DNA from: Candidatus Bacteroides intestinipullorum
Lineage (GTDB): Bacteria > Bacteroidota > Bacteroidia > Bacteroidales > Bacteroidaceae
Reading direction: 5' to 3'
DNA: 37,260 nt
NCBI GenBank assembly: GCA_018883785.1
Contig: JAHLFO010000107.1
Span: 1-37,260, forward strand
Shown here: positions 29,801 to 37,109 of the stretch, one piece after another
Layout: every line of letters starts with the position of its first letter
Numbering within the stretch: the first letter of the stretch is position 1
Translations under genes and position numbers: made by a program
The notes under the pieces: model-generated
What the model was told of the DNA's origin: nothing
Databases searched by the model: none
What the model saw: the letters and a program-made list of their open reading frames with translations, nothing else

Positions 29801-30744
29801 GACAGATTGGTGCTTATGATATGGTGAGTGGCGGTGCGTGTTTCTGGTATGAACTTCCTGTGCGTCAAACTACTGAAACTCTTGTCCTTCAACCGCAAGA
29901 ATATCTGAATAGTATAATGAATCCTTCGGATGACATCAAACAAATGGATAAGCCTGTCACAGGAGGAGTAGATATACGCAACTATGTATGTTTGTTTGTA
30001 GACGATAATAAGGATTTACGCGAGATGGTATCCGAGGCTTTCCAAGGATACTTTAAGAAATTGCTGATAGCATCAGATGGGCAAGAAGCATTGGAGTTGA
30101 TACAGCGGGAAATGCCTGACGCTGTTGTCAGCGATTTGGTGATGCCCAATATGGACGGTTATGAACTGTGCAGCCATATAAAAGAGAATCCAGATTGGGC
30201 TTATATTCAGGTGGTTCTGCTGACTGCCCGGACGGACGACCAAAGCCATGTGGACGGGTATAAGGCTGGTGCGGATGCATACATGGAGAAGCCTTTCGAG
30301 CCAGACGCATTGCTTGAAGTCCTTCGGAACCGGCTTTTCTTGCGCGAACAACTCAAGTCGCGTTATGCTGCACATCCTGCCCCGGTGTCGGACAAGCCTG
30401 TTAATTCTGCAGATGATGCCTTCTTGTACAAGGTTAATAAACTGATAGAGCAGCATCTGGATGATGAGGCATTGGACGTCACGTTTTTAGGAAAACAGGT
30501 GGGGACCAGCCGAGCTTCGTTCTATAATCGGATAAAATCGCTAACGGGCATGGGGCCTAATAATTATATTAATAAGTTGCGTATGGAGCGTGCAGCAGAG
30601 ATGTTGCGTCAAACGGAATTGAGCATGACAGAAATAGCTGAACGCACGGGCTTTTCTTCTTCTCGTTATTTTAGCACCATGTTTAAGAAGTATATGGGTG
30701 TGACTCCTACACAATATAAAAACGATGCGTCTCGGGAGCAATAG
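26806..30744 (+). CDS. Hybrid two-component system regulator (HTCS) of the PUL
   Basis: The ATG at 26806 gives a signal peptide (ending WPLAAQ); farther upstream starts run through the promoter. The 1312-residue protein has a periplasmic sensor of repeated propeller blades (motifs such as FVWMGTRKGLGRFDG, IWVGTDGGGINILD and IWIGTDGGGINRFD), a Y_Y_Y domain, a transmembrane helix at about 757-779, a HisKA domain with His809 in NINHELRTPL, a HATPase with N-box NLLVNAFKHAPDG (922-934), DQGKG and GIGLSYAQ, a receiver with Asp1066/Asp1067, phospho-acceptor Asp1110 in VSDLVMPNMDG and Lys1162, and an AraC HTH at about 1210-1308. Such proteins sense a glycan breakdown product in the periplasm and activate the neighbouring PUL. 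It is complete and divergent from susC. Confidence 0.95.
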   Translation: MEKHKSFYLCPCMAALLAIVLFAWPLAAQDYQFKQMPIVDGMSASLQSVYAENEGFVWMGTRKGLGRFDGYELKMYTHDEDDPYSLPGNKVYQIVEDSLHNIWVLTDGGLTLYDKKTVRFLTDLDDKGHTVNATAACRWEGGMLFSSQAALFYYDYRQRVLQKMADYGGWGSFVKEIVPWDKHTLLCLRLWEGLFLLDIRTGKMRPVPIEHSEKITRILLDSRQHLWVTSYNEGLACFDREGRQLATYTTANSSLSHNIILCMVEYEGNIWVGTDGGGINILDPETGQIQLLPYIPGDKNALPDNSIQSLYADVDNLWAGGVKGGLINIRRSFIRSYQDVPLNANNGLSGRAVLAFCRENGSSDIWIGTDGGGINRFDPQTRRFTHYPLTFGEKVTSLCPFNEHELLLTLFSKGVYAFDKRAGSLRKINDIHAIEQQALYGRKSVYVYRDTPSSILVLSSDIFRYFPATHQVKRLTSDTHKDQGVLTAIGKEGPYTYLHDMRSIYSLDERNDSLRTLYSFPAKIALQAVCLDSEGRFYVGTSEGLGIYDPVAQTLISLDKMSEMDVASLLYDDKHHLWIGAENGLYVWLPERKELVALDESDGVQPNGYAEHAVLNASQSGVYMGGINGFVCVDDALLDLGAPDLPILSLGDIISGERSLLSEADGHTSLQVGKEGNVIVKLMTRTSDRFRKRMYRWQIEGTVTQMAVSREPEITLRSLSPGTYRILASCSTKNTTWTPLSHIITFTVPPAWYQTWWFVLICALMIAGLLIYFALHAIHRKEEKVLLALKEHKQQIYEEKVRFLININHELRTPLTLIHAPLSQILHKLSPDDVNYATLKKVLKQSKRMKNLLDMVLSLRKMEVKETKLQIRSYPLNEWLQETVNDFLYEGQERHISLNCETDSAIGEVCFDKDKNVIILTNLLVNAFKHAPDGSVITVRTELVQDANKVRISVIDQGKGLKDVDLDRLFTRFYQGEEAKGGAGIGLSYAQILVEEHHGQIGAYDMVSGGACFWYELPVRQTTETLVLQPQEYLNSIMNPSDDIKQMDKPVTGGVDIRNYVCLFVDDNKDLREMVSEAFQGYFKKLLIASDGQEALELIQREMPDAVVSDLVMPNMDGYELCSHIKENPDWAYIQVVLLTARTDDQSHVDGYKAGADAYMEKPFEPDALLEVLRNRLFLREQLKSRYAAHPAPVSDKPVNSADDAFLYKVNKLIEQHLDDEALDVTFLGKQVGTSRASFYNRIKSLTGMGPNNYINKLRMERAAEMLRQTELSMTEIAERTGFSSSRYFSTMFKKYMGVTPTQYKNDASREQ

Positions 30745-30800
30745 ACTATAGCCGCTTGTCATAACTTGACAACTGTAACCTCTTGACGCTTTAAAGGCAA

Positions 30801-30822
30801 TCCCTGGAAATGCTGCCAGGGA
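30801..30822. terminator. Candidate terminator between HTCS and small exported protein
   Basis: TCCCTGG (30801-30807) pairs with CCAGGGA (30816-30822) across an 8-base loop between convergent genes. The following T content is weak (GTTCATTTTGG). Confidence 0.4.
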
Positions 30823-30842
30823 GAACAAGTTCATTTTGGAGG

Positions 30843-31193
30843 CTATTCTTTGAGTAGCAATTTGTTGAGGCTATTGATTCTGTACAAGTATACTTGCTTG
30901 AGGTTGGATATGGAGGCATGGAAGGTGTCGTGTATGTCAAATCGTGCAGGATCCTTGCCTTGCCATAATTTTTCATCGGCCTGTGCGGAAGGTTCAATAA
31001 GTGCTTGCCAGCGGGAGATATCATCAGCCAATTTGCGCAAGCGGGTTCCCTCTTTCCATTCGTCCCGCGAGGCAATGGCCGAGTGGTCTGCTGTGGTAAT
31101 ATAAATGGTGGGAATGCGATGAAATGCCCATATTTTAGGTGAAATCATCCCTATAAGTGCAATCCATAATGCATATACAATACTTTTCTTCAT
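30843..31193 (-). CDS. Small exported protein of unknown function
   Basis: I do not recognise this 116-residue protein. It starts with a good signal peptide (MKKSIVYALWIALIGMIS, cleavage near WAF at 22-24). The mature 90 residues are mixed alpha/beta, with no cysteines, no membrane segment and a basic C-terminus (YRINSLNKLLLKE). A minus-strand TACTTTTG box at 31228-31235, 34 bp before the ATG, supports it as a real gene. It is convergent with the hybrid regulator and next to a repeat-bearing gene-free region, so it may be a lone periplasmic protein rather than part of the PUL. Confidence 0.6.
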   Translation of the reverse strand: MKKSIVYALWIALIGMISPKIWAFHRIPTIYITTADHSAIASRDEWKEGTRLRKLADDISRWQALIEPSAQADEKLWQGKDPARFDIHDTFHASISNLKQVYLYRINSLNKLLLKE

Positions 31194-31227
31194 ATCCGGT
31201 GTGCTACCTGTTGGGGGTTACTGCTTG

Positions 31228-31235
31228 CAAAAGTA
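31228..31235 (-). promoter_or_regulatory. -7 box for the small exported protein
   Basis: CAAAAGTA on the plus strand reads TACTTTTG on the minus strand, matching TAnnTTTG, 34 bp before the start codon. No properly spaced -33 TTTG is seen. Confidence 0.5.
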
Positions 31236-31320
31236 CGGATTTTCTGGTTATTCTTGTTTTCTCAAAAAGGATTTTATAGGCTTCCTTACCCATTCAAATG
31301 TATTTTATCAGATATATTTA

Positions 31321-31573
31321 GAAGCTGTTCTGATTGTGTCCCTAACCTGTTTTATCCGGCTTTTCAGTGTAACCTGATGTCATGAAGTACAGTACTTCAA
31401 TAGATGAAGTACAGTAGTTCAATAGGTGAAGTACAGTAGTTCAGTAGGTGAAGTACAGTACTTCATTTACTGATAAGACTACTAAAATTGATACGGCATA
31501 GTTACGGGATTGTCACCGGCTTTTTGCGGATATTCATTTAGAAAAAATACCGGAATAAAATCAAAACAGCTTC
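31321..31573. mobile_element. MITE-like element with terminal inverted repeats
   Basis: GAAGCTGTTCTGATT at 31321-31335 is matched, inverted, by AATCAAAACAGCTTC at 31559-31573 (one mismatch over 15 bp). Directly outside both ends is TTA (31318-31320 and 31574-31576), which could be a 3-bp target duplication. The 253-bp body has no transposase and encloses the palindromic iterons at 31382-31464. The right end is 15 bp from the -33 box of the TetR promoter. Confidence 0.45.
31382..31464. repeat. Four-copy 22-bp palindromic iteron array
   Basis: Copies begin at 31382, 31404, 31426 and 31448 (period exactly 22). Each has the 17-bp core TGAAGTACAGTACTTCA, perfectly palindromic around a central A in copies 1 and 4 and with a single change (AGTAGTTCA) in copies 2 and 3, plus a 5-bp linker such as ATAGA or ATAGG. 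Two helical turns per copy would place bound proteins on the same DNA face. Confidence 0.9.
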
Positions 31574-31588
31574 TTAGGTTGGTATTAA

Positions 31589-31620
31589 TTTGCTCGTTTC
31601 ACTGAAAAGCTGTACTTTTG
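31589..31620 (+). promoter_or_regulatory. Promoter of the TetR-fabG operon
   Basis: TTTG (31589-31592), 20 bp, TACTTTTG (31613-31620): an excellent Bacteroides -33/-7 pair. The in-frame TTG at 31618 falls inside the -7 box, so translation must start downstream, at 31657. Confidence 0.8.
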
Positions 31621-31656
31621 CTCAATTTATTAGCAGAATGTAAGCCCGAAAATCCT

Positions 31657-32244
31657 ATGACTGTTTCTAAAACCAGAGCTAAATTAGTCGATGTCGCCCG
31701 TCAGTTATTTGCCAAGATGGGGGTGGAGAATACCACGATGAATGACATCGCTGTGGCTTCGCAGAAAGGTCGCAGGACGCTTTACACTTATTTTAAGAGT
31801 AAGGAGGATATCTATCTGGCGGTGGTGGAAACGGAGTTGGACATTTTGTCGGACACGATGAAGCGTGTGTCAGAGAAAGCCATTCCTGCCGATGAAAAGC
31901 TGATGGAAATGATTTACACCCACTTGGATGCGGTGAAAGAGGTCGTCTATCGTAATGGTACGCTTCGTGCTGACTTTTTTCGCGATACTTGGCGGGTGGA
32001 GGCTGTGCGCAAGCGTTTTGACGCCAATCAGGTGCTGTTGTTCAAGGGTGTGTTGCGCGAAGGCATGGAGGCCGGGCTTTTCCGTATCGATGATGTGGAC
32101 ATGACAGGCGAATTGTTGTACTATTGTGTCAAAGGCATTGAGGCTCCCTATATCAGGGGACATGTCGGTTCGGATTTGGACGACAGTACGTTGGACGTCT
32201 ATGTGCGCCGATTGGTGCTCAGGGCGTTAGGTGTGAATTTATGA
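31657..32244 (+). CDS. TetR/AcrR-family transcriptional regulator
   Basis: Starting at the ATG at 31657, the product is 195 residues. The N-terminal 50 or so residues form the TetR helix-turn-helix: KTRAKLVDVARQLFAKMG, then NTTMNDIAVASQKGRRTLYTYFKSKEDIY. The C-terminal helical ligand-binding half is unspecific by eye. TetR proteins usually repress nearby genes until a small molecule binds. The fabG gene follows after 27 bp, so it may respond to acyl chains or fatty-acid status, but this is inference from position. The nearby iterons (31382-31464) lie about 125 bp upstream of its promoter and are one possible, untested, binding target. Confidence 0.88.
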   Translation: MTVSKTRAKLVDVARQLFAKMGVENTTMNDIAVASQKGRRTLYTYFKSKEDIYLAVVETELDILSDTMKRVSEKAIPADEKLMEMIYTHLDAVKEVVYRNGTLRADFFRDTWRVEAVRKRFDANQVLLFKGVLREGMEAGLFRIDDVDMTGELLYYCVKGIEAPYIRGHVGSDLDDSTLDVYVRRLVLRALGVNL

Positions 32245-32271
32245 TTAACCAACTTAAATAAAAAGAAAACT

Positions 32272-33018
32272 ATGGGATTATTAGACGGAAAAGTTGCCAT
32301 CGTGACGGGCGCAGCCCGTGGCATCGGCAAGGCAATTGCATTGAAATTTGCTTCGGAAGGAGCTAACGTGGCATTCACAGACTTGGTGATTGACGAGAAT
32401 GCCCAGCAGACAGAGAAAGAAATCGCCGCCCTCGGTGTCAAAGCCAAAGGCTACGCTTCGAATGCCGCCAATTTCGAGGACACGGCCAAGGTGGTGGAGC
32501 AAATCCATGCAGACTTCGGCCGTATCGATATCTTGGTGAACAACGCCGGCATCACGCGTGACGGATTGATGATGCGCATGAGTGAACAGCAATGGGACAT
32601 GGTGCTGAACGTGAATTTGAAATCGGCTTTCAATTTCATTCACGCTTGTACGCCTATCATGATGCGTCAGCGTAGCGGCAGCATCATCAACATGGCTTCC
32701 GTGGTCGGTGTCCATGGCAATGCCGGACAGTCCAACTACGCAGCATCTAAGGCCGGTCTGATTGCTCTGGCCAAGTCCATTGCCCAAGAATTGGGTTCGC
32801 GCGGTATCCGTGCCAACGCCATCGCTCCTGGTTTCATTATCACCGCCATGACCGATGCCCTCTCTGACGAAGTGAAGGCTGAATGGGCCAAGCGTATCCC
32901 CTTGCGCCGCGGTGGTACGCCCGAAGATGTGGCCAATATCGCTACCTTCTTGGCTTCGGATATGTCGTCTTACGTTTCCGGTCAGGTCATCCAAGTGGAC
33001 GGCGGCATGAACATGTAA
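32272..33018 (+). CDS. fabG: 3-oxoacyl-[acyl-carrier-protein] reductase
   Basis: This 248-residue short-chain dehydrogenase matches FabG throughout. Features are the cofactor motif TGAARGIG (12-19), NNAG (90-93) with ITRDGL following as in FabG, Asn115, and the catalytic Ser143, Tyr156 and Lys160 (YAASK). The C-terminus VSGQVIQVDGGMNM is diagnostic. It reduces 3-oxoacyl-ACP with NADPH in the fatty-acid elongation cycle in the cytoplasm. It follows the TetR gene by 27 bp and precedes the pseudouridine synthase by 10 bp, so these are probably one transcript. Confidence 0.94.
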   Translation: MGLLDGKVAIVTGAARGIGKAIALKFASEGANVAFTDLVIDENAQQTEKEIAALGVKAKGYASNAANFEDTAKVVEQIHADFGRIDILVNNAGITRDGLMMRMSEQQWDMVLNVNLKSAFNFIHACTPIMMRQRSGSIINMASVVGVHGNAGQSNYAASKAGLIALAKSIAQELGSRGIRANAIAPGFIITAMTDALSDEVKAEWAKRIPLRRGGTPEDVANIATFLASDMSSYVSGQVIQVDGGMNM

Positions 33019-33028
33019 CCTCATTTCT

Positions 33029-33709
33029 ATGACCGTTCTTTACGAAGACAATCACATAATAATCGTCAACAAGACCGCTTCTGAGATTGTTCAGGGAGAC
33101 AAAACGGGCGACACGCCTCTGTCGGAGATTGTGAAGCAATACCTGAAAGAGAAGTATGCCAAACCCGGCAATGTCTTCATTGGTGTCACCCACCGGCTGG
33201 ACCGTCCCGTGAGCGGTCTTGTTGTGTTTGCCAAGACCAGCAAAGCCCTCTCCCGTCTGAACGAGATGTTCAAGGGCAGCGAGGTGAAGAAGACCTACTG
33301 GGCCGTGGTGAAGGAGCGTCCACCCAAGGACGAGGACGAGCTGGTGCACTATTTGGTGCGCAATGAGAAGCAGAATAAGAGTTATGCCTACGATACCGAG
33401 CGTTCGGGCAGCAAGAAGGCAATCCTGCACTATCGCTTGATAGGCCGCTCGCAGAACTACTACCTCTTGGAAGTAGACTTAAAGACGGGGCGCCACCATC
33501 AGATCCGTTGCCAGTTGGCCAAGATGGGATGTCCCATCAAGGGGGATTTGAAATATGGTTTCCCCCGCTCCAATCCCGATGGCAGCATCAGTTTGCACGC
33601 CCGCCGCATACGGTTCATTCATCCTGTCTCCAAGGAGCTGATAGACGTGGAGGCACCGCTGCCGCCCGGTAACTTGTGGAGTGGCTTTGATTTTTTAACA
33701 ACCAATTGA
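33029..33709 (+). CDS. RluA-family pseudouridine synthase
   Basis: The 226-residue protein is a compact RluA/RluC/RluD-family enzyme without the N-terminal S4 domain. The catalytic Asp58 is in the signature THRLDRPVSGLVVFAKT (54-70). Later conserved pieces are LLEVDLKTGRHHQIRCQLA (about 145-164) and SLHARRIRFIHP (188-199). It isomerises uridine to pseudouridine in rRNA or tRNA; which site cannot be told. It is 10 bp after fabG and 5 bp before the next ATG, so it is co-transcribed with both. Confidence 0.92.
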   Translation: MTVLYEDNHIIIVNKTASEIVQGDKTGDTPLSEIVKQYLKEKYAKPGNVFIGVTHRLDRPVSGLVVFAKTSKALSRLNEMFKGSEVKKTYWAVVKERPPKDEDELVHYLVRNEKQNKSYAYDTERSGSKKAILHYRLIGRSQNYYLLEVDLKTGRHHQIRCQLAKMGCPIKGDLKYGFPRSNPDGSISLHARRIRFIHPVSKELIDVEAPLPPGNLWSGFDFLTTN

Positions 33710-33714
33710 TATCA

Positions 33715-36243
33715 ATGAAAAAGATTATTCTTGCGTCGGCCCTGGTGCTGTTGGGGCTGACCGTCCGTTCACAAGAAAAAGTAACGGAATTTAAGCAATG
33801 TCCGCCTCTCACAGTGCGTATGCCCTTGCAGGGCGACAGCATCAATCAAAAAGGTGAGAAGTTTGGCGCTGCCGAGTTATTGAAAACTGATATTCCCTTG
33901 GATGCAGAGGGCTGTAGGCGTGTTGCGACTGATACCGCCGGATACATTACGGTAGGCAAGCCCGAAACGGATAGCCGGCTCTACGTGCTCTCCACCCGTA
34001 TGCGGGCCGAGCGTTTTATGAAGGGTAAACTGCGAGTGACATCCCCCGCTCGTTTTGAGGTCTTTGTCAACGGCGAATCCAAGCGGGTAAAGACTACGGC
34101 TGAGGACAGCCTCGCACAAGTGCAACCCGTGGTGATAGATTTGCGCCTTGAGCCGGAGGCTGACTATGACGTGGCCATCAAGCTGCTTTCCACCTCTGAG
34201 GACAAAGCACAGCCTGTCTTGAAATGCGAGTGGGAGCAAAATAAGGACTTTGCCGACGTGGTCTGCCGCATCTCTCCCGACTTGAAACGTCGTCTTTCTT
34301 TGTTCGACACCAATTTCGGCAGTCGTGTCGTTTCTGTTTCCCTCTCGCCAGACGGGAAGTATCTCCTGACCCGTTACAGAGACAATTATGATTTGAATCG
34401 TTCGCGCACCCACACTGAACTGACCGAAGTGAAGACAGGTCGAGTCCTGCTACCTAATGTCAACGAGGGTATGCGTTGGATGAATCGGAGCAGCCGCCTC
34501 TATTACACCGTGACCGGACGTGAGGGCAATGACCTGCTCATCTACGACCCGGCTACAGGGCAAGAAACCGTGGTGCGCCGTGACATTCCCGAGGGGTATT
34601 TTACGTGGTCGCCCAACGAAGATTACCTGATTTATACGAAAACTGCAGAGGGAGAGAAGGTAGATGGGCCGTTAAAGCGCCTGCTGCATCCTGATGATCG
34701 CATTCCCGGTTCGCGCAATCGTTATTATTTGGTGAAGTATGACCTGTCTACCGGTTTGTCTGAACGGCTGACGTATGGCAGCCATAGTGTTTATCTGAAC
34801 GACATTTCGCCCGATGGTGCCAAGTTGCTCTGTACGGCGAACAAGCCCAATATCACCAAGTGTCCTTTCTCCTTGAACGCCATTTTCCAGCTGGATTTGG
34901 CTACGCTGAAGGCAGATACCTTGGTACAGTGGGATGCCTATGTCAACGGAGCCTCTTATTCGCCCGACGGCACGAGACTGCTCTTGACGGGCAGTCCTTC
35001 GGCCTTCAGTGGCATCGGCAAAAATTGCGGCGGCCTGCCCATAGCCAATGACTTTGACGTGCAAGCTTTCTTGATGGATTTGCCCACCAAGGAGGTCAAG
35101 CCCATCACCCGCGACTTCAATCCTTCGATTATCAGCGGGGGATGGAACCGTGCCGATGGCTGCATCTACTTCAATACCACTGACAAGGACTGCCAGCATA
35201 TTTACCGCTATGATCCCGAGAAGGCTTCATTCGAGATGTTGGCTTTGGAGCAGGATGTCATCAGCAATTTCTCTGTGCCCGATGACAACTCATCGCTGAT
35301 GGCCTACGTGGGCGGTGGCAATACCAGTGCCGGCGTGGCCTATCTGTACGACCGCAAGAAAGGTAAGTCAACCCTATTGGCCAACCCCATGCAAGAACGG
35401 TTGGATGAAATTGAAATGGGTGAAATGCAACCGTGGAACTTCACTGCGGCTGATGGTACCGTTATAGAAGGTATGATGTGCCTGCCTCCTTCTTTCGATC
35501 CGCAGAAGAAATATCCTTTGATAGTCTATTACTACGGTGGCACCACACCCACCACGCGCGGCATGACTTCGCCCTATAGCCCCCAGTTGTTCGCTTCGCG
35601 CGATTATGTGGTCTACGTTATCAATCCCAGCGGTGCTATCGGCTATGGACAAGAGTTTTCCGCCCGCCACGTCAATGCCTGGGGTGACTGGACAGCTGAT
35701 GAGATCATCGAGGGTACGAAGAAGTTCTGCGAGGCCCATCCCTTTGTGGATGCCAAGCGCATAGGTTGTCTTGGTGCGTCCTATGGCGGCTTTATGACTA
35801 TGTACCTACAGACTAAGACCGACCTCTTTGCTGCAGCAGCCTCGCATGCAGGTATCAGTAACGTGACGAGCTATTGGGGCGAGGGTTATTGGGGCTATTC
35901 GTACAACGCTATTGCCGCGGCCGAAAGTTATCCGTGGAGTAAACCTGACCTCTTCACCAAACACGGTGCCTTGTTCAACGCGGATAAAATCAAGACACCT
36001 CTTCTCTTGCTTCACGGCACGGTAGACACCAATGTTCCCATAGGCGAAAGTATCCAGCTCTACAACGCCTTGAAAATTCTGGGCAAGCCCGTAGAATTCA
36101 TCACTGTGGATGGCGAGAACCATTTCATCAGCGACTACGAGAAGCGTGTCCTTTGGCACAACTCCATTATGGCATGGTTTGCTCGTTGGCTCCAAGACAG
36201 TCCCGAGTGGTGGAACGATCTCTACCCAGAACGGCACTGGTAA
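33715..36243 (+). CDS. S9-family prolyl oligopeptidase, exported
   Basis: The ATG at 33715 gives a signal peptide (MKKIILASALVLLGLTVRSQ); the TTG at 33706 overlaps the previous gene and is not needed. The 842-residue product has an N-terminal extra domain, a beta-propeller (for example VSLSPDGKYLLTRY and FTWSPNEDYLIY) and a C-terminal alpha/beta hydrolase with Ser689 in GASYGGF, Asp771 in HGTVDTNVP and His803 in DGENHF. The sequence around PSGAIGYGQEFSARHVNAWG is typical of S9B/S9C dipeptidyl-peptidase-like enzymes. It should trim peptides in the periplasm. It ends the TetR-fabG-rluA-like operon and is followed by a terminator. It is not the same as the S9 lipoprotein at 3943-6189. Confidence 0.9.
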   Translation: MKKIILASALVLLGLTVRSQEKVTEFKQCPPLTVRMPLQGDSINQKGEKFGAAELLKTDIPLDAEGCRRVATDTAGYITVGKPETDSRLYVLSTRMRAERFMKGKLRVTSPARFEVFVNGESKRVKTTAEDSLAQVQPVVIDLRLEPEADYDVAIKLLSTSEDKAQPVLKCEWEQNKDFADVVCRISPDLKRRLSLFDTNFGSRVVSVSLSPDGKYLLTRYRDNYDLNRSRTHTELTEVKTGRVLLPNVNEGMRWMNRSSRLYYTVTGREGNDLLIYDPATGQETVVRRDIPEGYFTWSPNEDYLIYTKTAEGEKVDGPLKRLLHPDDRIPGSRNRYYLVKYDLSTGLSERLTYGSHSVYLNDISPDGAKLLCTANKPNITKCPFSLNAIFQLDLATLKADTLVQWDAYVNGASYSPDGTRLLLTGSPSAFSGIGKNCGGLPIANDFDVQAFLMDLPTKEVKPITRDFNPSIISGGWNRADGCIYFNTTDKDCQHIYRYDPEKASFEMLALEQDVISNFSVPDDNSSLMAYVGGGNTSAGVAYLYDRKKGKSTLLANPMQERLDEIEMGEMQPWNFTAADGTVIEGMMCLPPSFDPQKKYPLIVYYYGGTTPTTRGMTSPYSPQLFASRDYVVYVINPSGAIGYGQEFSARHVNAWGDWTADEIIEGTKKFCEAHPFVDAKRIGCLGASYGGFMTMYLQTKTDLFAAAASHAGISNVTSYWGEGYWGYSYNAIAAAESYPWSKPDLFTKHGALFNADKIKTPLLLLHGTVDTNVPIGESIQLYNALKILGKPVEFITVDGENHFISDYEKRVLWHNSIMAWFARWLQDSPEWWNDLYPERHW

Positions 36244-36267
36244 GTTTGTGATGTAAAATATAGTATG

Positions 36268-36326
36268 CGCGGATTATGCGGATGGGAACCTTTCCAAAAG
36301 GTAAAATCCGCGTAATCCGTGTTTTA
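36268..36326 (+). terminator. Terminator after the S9 peptidase gene
   Basis: CGCGGATTATGCGGAT (36268-36283) pairs with ATCCGCGTAATCCGTG (36306-36321), with a G-U and a mismatch, and an inner ACCTT/AAGGT pairing, followed by TTTTATG. Confidence 0.75.
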
Positions 36327-36818
36327 TGTGGGGAGGTTATTGGGATTTTTTGCGATTATTTGCTTATAGAATTCCTTTACTACTGTTTTCAGCGATTCAT
36401 AGCAGTTGTCATAGCGGGAGATAGTAGAAGGTTGGTATTCCTGCCCGATAAGAGAGTGCCAGTCATCAATACACTTTTTCATTGTTTCCACAACCAAATG
36501 CCGTTCCTCCTTGGCGGACAGCTTGACCAGCATGTTTCTGGGAGTGATCAGTGCATCCCGGCAGAGCAGTTCCTTGTGGATTTGATACAGCCGTACTTTC
36601 AGAGCCTCTATGTAACTGTTCAGTTCCAAGGACACACGGTCTTTTCCTTTACTGCATCCCTTCAGATTATTCCACAGATGGATGGGGACAGAACGTTGGA
36701 TGCGTATCTCATCCTATTGTCCGTTGATGGTTATCCGGAGGAACACCGGAGCCTCGCCGTTTTTCTTCAGCCTGCTCTTGCGGATGAAGAACAAAACCTT
36801 CATTGAATCCTGTTTCAT
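36324..36818 (-). pseudogene. Broken tyrosine recombinase (integrase) N-terminal fragment
   Basis: Read from the ATG at 36818, the frame encodes an arm-binding domain like those of Bacteroides integrases (KVLFFIRKSRLKKNGEAPVF, RITINGQ), is stopped by an in-frame TAG at 36714-36716 (codon 35), and then continues in the same frame as RIQRSVPIHLWNN and a helical SAM-like domain to a stop at 36324. Only about 160 codons remain; the catalytic domain with its Arg, His and Tyr residues is missing. A possible -7 box (TAATTTTG, 36840-36847 minus) remains upstream. An ORF from 36635 would be 103 residues, but it is simply the part after the stop. The gene is best read as a decayed remnant of a mobile element. 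Confidence 0.75.
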
Positions 36819-37004
36819 TTCACTTTGTTTTTAGCGTTACAAAATTAGCAAAATAGGGAACAGGTAATTCCTATACAAGAATATGAAAATCAGCGAAGTA
36901 TAATACATTTCAGGTGCTTTTTTCAGTGACCCTAAAAAGGACCCTGAATTTGCCCCTCATAACTTCTTCAAAACGCTATTTTTTGCCACCCGAAAAACCA
37001 ATAA

Positions 37005-37038
37005 AAAAGCCCTAATTCCGTTGGGAATCAGAGCTTTT
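37005..37038 (-). terminator. Terminator downstream of the tRNA-like scar
   Basis: AAAAGCCCTAATTCC (37005-37019) pairs at 13 of 15 positions with GGAATCAGAGCTTTT (37024-37038). On the minus strand it runs into TTTTTTAT, the arrangement seen downstream of tRNA genes. Confidence 0.65.
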
Positions 37039-37059
37039 CCTAATTTTGCTTTTCCGAGT

Positions 37060-37086
37060 TGCGGTGCGTACGGGACTCGTACCTGC
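37060..37086 (-). pseudogene. Possible tRNA 3'-end remnant (attachment-site scar)
   Basis: On the minus strand the segment reads GCAGG TACGAGT CCCGT and then ACGCACCGCAA, which resembles a tRNA T-arm and acceptor 3' strand. The loop has TACGAGT instead of TTCGAGT, the T-stem has one mismatch and no matching tRNA 5' half lies nearby. It is followed by a terminator, as a tRNA 3' end would be. Loss of the 5' part fits integration of an element into a tRNA gene, but the match is short. Confidence 0.35.
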
Positions 37087-37109
37087 CGCTTATAATATCT
37101 TTTTAATCA

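Larger units (their letters stand above)
31194..31656. other. Gene-free region with MITE-like element and TetR promoter
   Basis: These 463 bp contain the -7 box of the small exported protein, an inverted-repeat-bounded element (31321-31573) with the 22-bp iteron array inside, and the TetR promoter (31589-31620). No convincing coding frame is present. Confidence 0.6.

Noticed and set aside
31382..31464. CRISPR array
   Set aside because: Repeats are palindromic 17-mers with 5-bp linkers, only four copies and no spacers of usual size; no cas genes are present.
32281..33024. 247-residue minus-strand frame opposite fabG
   Set aside because: The sense strand encodes an unmistakable FabG; the antisense product has no recognisable features.
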